DNA of 64,000 nt from Pseudomonas sp. p1(2021b) (lineage in GTDB: Bacteria; Pseudomonadota; Gammaproteobacteria; Pseudomonadales; Pseudomonadaceae). The first letter of the stretch is position 1, and every line of letters begins with the position of its first letter. Positions 59,326 through 64,000 of this stretch are shown here, in pieces. The notes beneath the pieces were generated by a model. The model made no database searches and had not been told where the DNA came from. It was given only the letters and a program-made list of their open reading frames with translations. The stretch covers positions 4,680,501 to 4,744,500 of the forward strand of contig NZ_CP083746.1 in assembly GCF_020151015.1 (NCBI RefSeq), in the 5' to 3' direction. Made by a program: the position numbers and the translations under genes.

Positions 59326-60068
59326 TTGCTGAATCGTCCTTCCAGGCGATGACGGGAACCAGGGTGGATCAGGCGTGCGGCGGTCACCGGCTGACGGCCG
59401 GACCAGGTGCGACGGCGGATCAGCAGGCACGGCTCGCCGCGCTCGATCTGCAACAGGCGGCATTCCTCGGGCTCGGCCAGGATCGCCTCGACCACGTGCT
59501 CGCCCTCGGTCAACGGGGCGACCTGCGACAGGTAGGCGTAGGGCGTCTGCCGGGTGAAATCCTGCTTGAGGTAGTCCGGGGCGATCTGCGCGTTGACGTA
59601 GCGGTCCTCGATCTGCACTGGCACGCCGTTTTCGTAGTGCACGATGAGCGAATGGAACACCCGCTGCCCTTCGCGCATGTCCAAGGCCAAGGCACGCTCG
59701 GAGCCGGCCGCTTCCTCGGCGAGGCGGATCACCTGGCAGCTATGCTGGTGGCCACGGCCGGCGATCTCGTCAGCGATGTTGTTGACCTCGAACAGCGCCG
59801 AACGGGTCTTGGGCTCGGCCACGAAGGTGCCGACGCCCTGCATGCGCACCAGCAGCCCTTCGGCGGTGAGTTCGCGCAGGGCACGGTTGATGGTCATGCG
59901 GCTGAAGCCCAGCTGGCTGACCAGCTCGCTTTCCGAGGGAACCCGGTGGTGCGGCGGCCAGCTGCCGTTTTCGATCTGCTGGACGATCATCTGCTTGACC
60001 CGGGCATACAGCGGCGCCGGACCTTCGCCCATCTGGGCAACCAGCGCGGAGACAGGAGGTGTCGGCAC
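59322..60068 (-). CDS. hutC: Histidine utilisation repressor HutC (GTG start)
   Basis: 248 residues from the GTG at 60068 (MPTPPVSALVAQMGEGPAPL), with AAGGA upstream; this gives the family's usual length. N-terminal GntR winged helix (VPSESELVSQLGFSRMTINR), C-terminal UTRA ligand domain (HENGVPVQIEDRYVNA-like pattern, ERGEPCLLIRRRTWS). It represses hut promoters until urocanate binds. Divergent from hutF, sharing the intervening operator region. Confidence 0.95.
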   Translation of the reverse strand: MPTPPVSALVAQMGEGPAPLYARVKQMIVQQIENGSWPPHHRVPSESELVSQLGFSRMTINRALRELTAEGLLVRMQGVGTFVAEPKTRSALFEVNNIADEIAGRGHQHSCQVIRLAEEAAGSERALALDMREGQRVFHSLIVHYENGVPVQIEDRYVNAQIAPDYLKQDFTRQTPYAYLSQVAPLTEGEHVVEAILAEPEECRLLQIERGEPCLLIRRRTWSGRQPVTAARLIHPGSRHRLEGRFSK

Positions 60069-60132
60069 GGCGTTGAATCCTTGTGCAATTGGTTGAACGG
60101 TAGCTTGCCGCAGTTTACCCGGCACGCAAACG

Positions 60133-60152
60133 CCTGTATATGTATATACAAG
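60133..60152. promoter_or_regulatory. HutC operator-like palindrome before hutF
   Basis: CCTGTATATGTATATACAAG lies between divergent hutC and hutF, about 25 bases from the hutF start. It shares the TGTATxTACA core with the site before hutU. Binding here could control both directions. Confidence 0.65.
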
Positions 60153-60177
60153 TTAAACAATAACAGGATTTTTCCCA

Positions 60178-61542
60178 ATGCCTGCCTTTTTCGCCGAACG
60201 CGCCCTGCTGCCCACTGGCTGGGCCAGCAATGTCCGCCTGGAAGTCGCCGAAGACGGTCGTCTGAGCCACGTCGAGGCCAACGCCTCGGCCGAGGGCGCC
60301 GAGCGCCTGGCCGGCCCGCTGCTGCCGGGCATGCCCAACCTGCATTCCCATGCCTTCCAGCGCGCCATGGCAGGCCTTGCGGAAGTGGCCGGCAACCCCA
60401 ACGACAGCTTCTGGACCTGGCGCGACCTGATGTACCGCCTGGTCGGCCGGATCACGCCGCAACAGCTCCAGGTCATCGCCCGCCAGCTGTACATCGAAAT
60501 GCTCAAGGCCGGCTATACCTCGGTGGCCGAGTTCCATTACGTGCACCACGACCACAATGGCCACGCCTATGCTGACGCCGCCGAGCTGTCGCTGCGCATC
60601 AGTGCCGCCGCCGCCGACACCGGCATCGGCCTGACCCTGCTGCCGGTGCTCTACAGCCATGCAGGCTTCGGCGGCCAGGCGCCGAGCGAAGGCCAGCGCC
60701 GTTTCATCAACTCCAGCGAGCAGTACCTGCGCCTGCAACAGCAGCTCGCCCCGCAGCTGGCGGCGCAACCTGCCCAGCGCCTGGGCCTGTGCTTCCACTC
60801 CCTGCGCGCGGTCACCCCTGGGCAGATCGCCGAGGTGTTGGCTGCCAGCGACCAACGTTGCCCGGTGCACATCCATATCGCCGAACAGCAGAAGGAAGTC
60901 GACGACTGCCTGGCCTGGAGTGGCCTGCGCCCCCTGCAATGGCTCTATGAAAACGTCGAGGTAGACGAACGCTGGTGCCTGGTCCATGCGACCCACGCCG
61001 AGCCCGATGAAGTCAGCGCCATGGCCCGCAGCCGCGCCGTGGCCGGCCTGTGCCTGACCACCGAGGCCAACCTGGGCGACGGTATCTTCCCGGCCGTGGA
61101 TTTCATGGCCCAGGGCGGGCGCATGGGCATCGGCTCGGACAGCCACGTGTCACTGAGCGTGGTGGAAGAGCTGCGCTGGCTGGAATACGGCCAACGCCTG
61201 CGCGACCAGCGACGCAACCGGCTGTATCGCGGCGACCAGCCGATGGTTGGCCGGACCTTGTACGACGCAGCCTTGGTCGGCGGCGCCCAGGCGATGGGCC
61301 AACCCATCGGCGAACTGGCCGTAGGCAAGCGCGCCGACTGGCTGGTGCTCGATGGGCAAGACCCTTACCTGGCGACGGCGAACGGGGATGCCATTCTCAA
61401 CCGCTGGCTGTTCGCCGGCGGCGATCGCCAGGTGCGCGACGTGATGGTCAACGGGCAATGGGTGGTGCGCCAGGGGCGGCACGAACAGGAAGAGGCGAGT
61501 GCGCAGGCGTTCGTCGAGGTACTGCGCCAGCTGCTCGACTGA
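60178..61542 (+). CDS. hutF: Formimidoylglutamate deiminase
   Basis: 454 residues, an amidohydrolase-superfamily enzyme. Metal motif NLHSHAFQRAMAGLAE, then EFHYVHHDHNG, HIHIAEQQKEV (zinc His), CLVHATH and GSDSHVSLS with catalytic residues. It deaminates N-formiminoglutamate to N-formylglutamate, the substrate of HutG, showing that the five-step route is used here. Divergent from hutC. Confidence 0.96.
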   Translation: MPAFFAERALLPTGWASNVRLEVAEDGRLSHVEANASAEGAERLAGPLLPGMPNLHSHAFQRAMAGLAEVAGNPNDSFWTWRDLMYRLVGRITPQQLQVIARQLYIEMLKAGYTSVAEFHYVHHDHNGHAYADAAELSLRISAAAADTGIGLTLLPVLYSHAGFGGQAPSEGQRRFINSSEQYLRLQQQLAPQLAAQPAQRLGLCFHSLRAVTPGQIAEVLAASDQRCPVHIHIAEQQKEVDDCLAWSGLRPLQWLYENVEVDERWCLVHATHAEPDEVSAMARSRAVAGLCLTTEANLGDGIFPAVDFMAQGGRMGIGSDSHVSLSVVEELRWLEYGQRLRDQRRNRLYRGDQPMVGRTLYDAALVGGAQAMGQPIGELAVGKRADWLVLDGQDPYLATANGDAILNRWLFAGGDRQVRDVMVNGQWVVRQGRHEQEEASAQAFVEVLRQLLD

Positions 61543-61548
61543 CGACGG

Positions 61549-61610
61549 CAAGGGCTTCGCCCTTGATCGCGAGCCCGCTCCCACAGTGATCACCGTCACC
61601 CTTGTGGGAG
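61549..61610. repeat. REP pair interrupted by the IS element
   Basis: A degenerate REP (GATCGCGAGCCCGCTCCCAC, lacking GGACAA) faces CTTGTGGGAG, which ends abruptly at 61610. The missing half CGGGCTTGTCCCGCGATCGC is at 62783 beyond the transposon, so the second REP was split by insertion. Confidence 0.85.
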
Positions 61611-61613
61611 ATT

Positions 61614-62576
61614 CTATGGTTGTGGGCAAGCATTTTTAGCTGTTCTGGTGACGTATTCGCCCTGACTCTTCAATAGGGCGAATGCGACTCTGGCGAGCTT
61701 CCTGGCCAAGATCACCAGGGCCTCGGTAGTAGCCTTACCTTTGCTCCTGTGGTGTGCATACACCTCTTTCCAGGCCACTGATCGACTAGCCGACATTGCC
61801 GCATTGTGCAGAAGGCGTCGTATCTCAGAGCAGCCCCGCTTGGTGAGCCGCCGACGGCCGGTTTTTTGCCCGGAGTCAGAGATTTGCAAGTCCATGCCCA
61901 AGAAAGCGATGAATGAATCACCATTCTTGAAGTCCCCCCGGATAAACGCTGTCACCAACCCCACAGCGGTCAAAAATCCGATGCCTTCTATCTTTTGGCA
62001 GCGGGCGACCTGCTCGCTTAATCCGGCTTCGCGCACCAACTCCTTGAGCTTTTTCTGAAGCAGTACATCGAGTTTCTCCATGTTCTTGGCAAAGGATTTG
62101 AACACGGTCTCAAGGCTTCTTTCATTGGACCAGCTTTGCATCAAGGCGGTGCGTGCCGAGACCAGCGAGGCGCGGCGACGCAGAAGGCTCTGGAGCTTGC
62201 CGTAGACGGCTGGAGGTGGGCTCCAGGGACGTAGTCCACTGCCTTCGCGGGAAAGATAGCGAGAGAGTAGATAAGCGTCAGAGGCGTCCGTCTTCACCCG
62301 ACCACCGACGCTCTTTCGATAGTTACTGAGCTGGAAGCCATCGACCACGTAGACTGCAAAGCCTTTTTCATAAGCCATCTCCACCAGGTCGAGATGGTAG
62401 GTATTCGTTGCTTCGACGCAGATAGCGGTATTGGCGGGTTGTTGTCCCAGCCATTTTTTGATTTCGGGTTTGGTATTTTTCAGCGAGGACTGTTCATCAC
62501 GGTCTTCGAAATGGACAACCAATTCGACTTTGGCCACATCCACACCAATGATGAATTGGCTTACCTGCATTGCCAT
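61614..62576 (-). CDS. IS110-family transposase (DEDD type)
   Basis: 320 residues from MAMQVSQFIIGVDVAKVELV; the ATG at 62576 has GGGAG eight bases upstream. The N-terminal RuvC-like DEDD domain shows Asp in IGVDVAK, Glu in AICVEATNTYHL and two Asp in KTDASDAYLL. The C-terminal Transposase_20 domain shows IEGIGFLTAVGLVTAFIRGD and TGRRRLTKRGCSEIRRLLHN with the serine-bearing AAMSAS. Full-length and without frameshift, so potentially active. Confidence 0.95.
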   Translation of the reverse strand: MAMQVSQFIIGVDVAKVELVVHFEDRDEQSSLKNTKPEIKKWLGQQPANTAICVEATNTYHLDLVEMAYEKGFAVYVVDGFQLSNYRKSVGGRVKTDASDAYLLSRYLSREGSGLRPWSPPPAVYGKLQSLLRRRASLVSARTALMQSWSNERSLETVFKSFAKNMEKLDVLLQKKLKELVREAGLSEQVARCQKIEGIGFLTAVGLVTAFIRGDFKNGDSFIAFLGMDLQISDSGQKTGRRRLTKRGCSEIRRLLHNAAMSASRSVAWKEVYAHHRSKGKATTEALVILARKLARVAFALLKSQGEYVTRTAKNACPQP

Positions 62577-62780
62577 TGGCCACACTCCCACGTATGGTTT
62601 TTCTGCTTGGAGGGGTTTTCACCAAGAGGCGCTGGCTTGCTTCTATCGTCGCTTGCAAACGATGCATTCTTTATCGGCGCTTTGGTGAAGGGGTGGGGCG
62701 ATGTCTCCCACGGTCTGTACTGCGGCTAACAGTCAGAATCGGCTTTTTCGTCCCACCACCCCTTCAAGTATCACCATACA
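62577..62780 (-). ncRNA. Candidate bridge RNA region of the IS110 element
   Basis: The noncoding 5' end of the element, upstream of the transposase. IS110 elements such as IS621 express a bridge RNA from this place. GTGGGAG (complement of 62705-62711) can pair with the target CTCCCAC next to the CT core. It sits inside a possible stem, CGAT-TCT with AGA-CATCG. A second hairpin, ATCGT/ACGAT, follows and could be the donor loop. Limits and folding are inferred by eye only. Confidence 0.4.
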
Positions 62781-62782
62781 AG

Positions 62783-62803
62783 CGGGCTTGTCCCGCGATC
62801 GCG
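62783..62803. repeat. Right half of the REP split by the IS element
   Basis: CGGGCTTGTCCCGCGATCGC completes the half-REP ending at 61610. The lipocalin gene stop codon follows 16 bases later. Confidence 0.8.
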
Positions 62804-62818
62804 ATCCAGCAGCAGAAC

Positions 62819-63391
62819 TCAGTGCGAAGCGACGATCTGCTTGTCCGACGCCCGCCAGATCAGGCGGGTGGTGTCGTACCCCTGCTGCCGGGCCTTGGCC
62901 AGCAGGCTCTCGCGCTCCACCGCCGGCAGGCTCTGGGTCCGCGACAGGATCCACAGGTATTTGCGGTCCGGGCTGCCGACGATCGCCGTGCGGTAGCGCT
63001 CGTCCACGTACAGCACCCAGTACTCGCCCTTGGCCACACCCGGCACCAGATGCGTGAACCAGTTGTTGAACTCCACCCACAACCGGTCATTGTGCCCCTG
63101 CTCCTGCGGCCAGGCCGAACCCTCGGCGCGCAACCACTCACCGTCGATCATGCGGCAGCGGTTCAGCACGCCCATCGAACCATCGGGCTTGAGGTTGTAA
63201 TGGGCCTCGGACTGGGCACAATCGCGCTGGTAAGGCATCGGCAACCGCGCCAGCTCGAACCATTTGCCCTCATAGCGCTTCAGGTCGAGACCGCCTGCGG
63301 TCTTAGGCGCCAGCGGGTCGCTCGGGGACGTGGCGCAACCGCCCAGCAGCAACGCTGCACAAACCGCCAGCAGCAGGTGGATACGCTTCAT
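62819..63391 (-). CDS. blc: Outer-membrane lipoprotein lipocalin (Blc-type)
   Basis: 190 residues from MKRIHLLLAVCAALLLGGCA, ATG overlapping the upstream stop (ATGA). The lipobox LGGC places the lipidated Cys at 19. Lipocalin marks: GKWFELARLPMPYQRDC (GxW motif), YVDERYRTAIVGSPDRKYLW and ILSRTQSLP. Bacterial lipocalins bind lysophospholipids or other lipids at the outer membrane. It is the second gene of a two-gene unit with a small lipoprotein. Confidence 0.92.
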   Translation of the reverse strand: MKRIHLLLAVCAALLLGGCATSPSDPLAPKTAGGLDLKRYEGKWFELARLPMPYQRDCAQSEAHYNLKPDGSMGVLNRCRMIDGEWLRAEGSAWPQEQGHNDRLWVEFNNWFTHLVPGVAKGEYWVLYVDERYRTAIVGSPDRKYLWILSRTQSLPAVERESLLAKARQQGYDTTRLIWRASDKQIVASH

Positions 63392-63642
63392 TTGAGACCC
63401 TGCCCGGAATACATCAAGACCTTGTCGGCAGCGTACTGAACGCTGATGAAGCTCTTCTCGTCGCCCCAGGTGCAGCTGCTCATGCCCAGCGCCCCCGAAC
63501 ATTCTGCCGGGGTGCCGAGCAGTTGCTCGACCTCGGCCTTGCTCATGCCGGCCTTGAGCTTGGAATAGTTTTCCTGGTTGATCTTGCTGCAGGCAGTCAG
63601 GACGACGCACAAGGACAACAGGGCGAGGGAACGCAACGACAT
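63388..63642 (-). CDS. Small lipoprotein, BamE/SmpA-like fold
   Basis: 84 residues, MSLRSLALLSLCVVLTACSK, with lipobox LTAC (Cys18). The mature 66 residues have the YSKLKAGMSKAEVEQLLGTP segment common to SmpA/OmlA-like and BLIP-like lipoproteins (helix then turn), and two cysteines in ECSGALGMSSCTWGD that could form a disulfide. Coupled to the lipocalin gene. Function unknown. Confidence 0.8.
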   Translation of the reverse strand: MSLRSLALLSLCVVLTACSKINQENYSKLKAGMSKAEVEQLLGTPAECSGALGMSSCTWGDEKSFISVQYAADKVLMYSGQGLK

Positions 63643-63796
63643 GAAGGGACACTCCTGGAGATGAAGGCACAGGCATGGTGACCTGCAGACAGCTTAGAAG
63701 GCAAAAAGCCGCCTCGGTTCCCTGCTCCCCTGGGTTTGTGCCTACACCGTTGGTCGGCTGGCGTGAACCTTGCGAACCTGTTCACATCGCCAAAAC

Positions 63797-63857
63797 GATT
63801 GCGGGGCGAACCCGCCCCCCCTGCATCACGCATGAGAGCGGCTTTGCCCCGCAAAGG
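63797..63857. repeat. Degenerate inverted REP pair
   Basis: GCGGGGCGAACCCGCCCCCC and GAGCGGCTTTGCCCCGC face each other; both differ from the other copies by several bases. Between the small lipoprotein and the DUF924 gene. Confidence 0.6.
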
Positions 63858-63866
63858 CCTGCTGGC

Positions 63867-64000
63867 CTAGAAACGCGAGCCTGGCTCGAGCAGGAAGTCC
63901 ATCTCTTCATCGGTGCTCGGCCGGCCCAGCACCAGGTTGCGGTGCGGGAAGCGGCCGAAGCGGGCGATCACCCGTTGGTGCTGCTCGGCGTAATCGAGGA
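63867..64000 (-). CDS. DUF924 family protein (C-terminal end only)
   Basis: The last 43 codons of a gene running off the right edge, ending at TAG (63867-63869). The visible part reads LDYAEQHQRVIARFGRFPHR then NLVLGRPSTDEEMDFL, closely matching the conserved C-terminal region of DUF924 proteins, which have a TPR-like helical fold. Function unknown. The start and most of the gene lie outside the window. Confidence 0.8.
   Translation of the reverse strand, partial: LDYAEQHQRVIARFGRFPHRNLVLGRPSTDEEMDFLLEPGSRF

Larger units (their letters stand above)
61611..62782 (-). mobile_element. IS110-family insertion sequence inserted in a REP
   Basis: About 1,170 bases. Boundaries follow from rejoining the REP: CTTGTGGGAG (to 61610) and CGGGCTTGTCCCGCG (from 62783) make a normal copy. 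An AG (CT on the transposase strand) is present at both junctions, so the true edges may shift by two bases. There are no terminal inverted repeats of the usual length; only TATGGT recurs close to both ends in inverse orientation, as is common in IS110/IS1111. The transposase stop is three bases from the right end and about 200 noncoding bases precede its start. Confidence 0.88.

Noticed and set aside
3241..63857. Repeated palindromes as a possible CRISPR array
   Set aside because: Copies are scattered singly or in inverted pairs in different gaps, not as regularly spaced direct repeats, and no cas gene is present.

Overview
The window is chromosomal DNA of a fluorescent Pseudomonas of the P. 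putida group (inferred). The evidence is high GC coding sequence, the gene order gshB-pilGHIJ-chpA, the class II PHA cluster phaC1-phaZ-phaC2-phaD-phaF-phaI, a Pseudomonas-type pyrR-pyrB-pyrC' operon with a zinc-less dihydroorotase homologue, a hut cluster that includes hutF and hutG, and many intergenic REP palindromes of the GGAGCGGGCTTG/GGAGCGGCCTTG type. The window is almost entirely core genome. The accessory features are an isolated M60-type metallopeptidase gene near the left end and one IS110-family element near the right end.

Layout. 1-1.5 kb: 3' part of a RhlE-like DEAD-box helicase. 1.7-3.2 kb: M60-like peptidase. 3.4-6.4 kb (minus strand): yceI, cytochrome b561 and a secreted flavin amine oxidase. 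6.6-8.9 kb: bioA and rsmE, ending in a 163-bp palindrome shared with the convergent hemolysin III gene. 9.8-18.6 kb (minus): the type IV pilus chemosensory operon pilG-pilH-pilI-pilJ-chpA-chpC. 19-24.9 kb: gshB, tonB-like, algH/yqgE, ruvX, pyrR, pyrB, pyrC'. 25.1-27.6 kb: hslV, hslU and a DUF971 gene. 27.9-34.7 kb: PHA synthesis, depolymerisation, regulation and granule proteins. 34.8-37.8 kb: ubiE-ubiJ-ubiB. 37.9-40.9 kb: hisI, hisE, tatA-tatB-tatC and a second RsmE-family methyltransferase. 41-45.2 kb: a chemoreceptor and a polar amino-acid ABC transporter. 45.4-49.7 kb: opgG-opgH. 50-51.4 kb: pip-dtd. 51.6-61.5 kb: histidine utilisation. 61.6-62.8 kb: the IS110 element. 62.8-64 kb: two lipoproteins and the end of a DUF924 gene.

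How the genes fit together. The hut genes form an import-and-degradation module: HutT brings in histidine, HutH/U/I/F/G convert it to glutamate, and HutC probably represses through palindromes upstream of hutU and hutF. The pha genes store carbon as medium-chain PHA. PhaF and PhaI coat the granule, PhaD regulates, and a similar motif precedes both phaC1 and phaI. The pil-chp operon controls twitching, but no pilK or chpB adaptation gene is present.

Most interesting items. The IS110 element can be removed on paper to restore a perfect REP. The break point is consistent with a CT core, and its 5' noncoding end carries a heptamer complementary to the REP target, as expected of a bridge-RNA-guided transposon. 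Second is the 163-bp palindrome whose two ends are the stop codons of two convergent genes. Third is the orphan M60 peptidase. No CRISPR array, tRNA or rRNA gene was seen.
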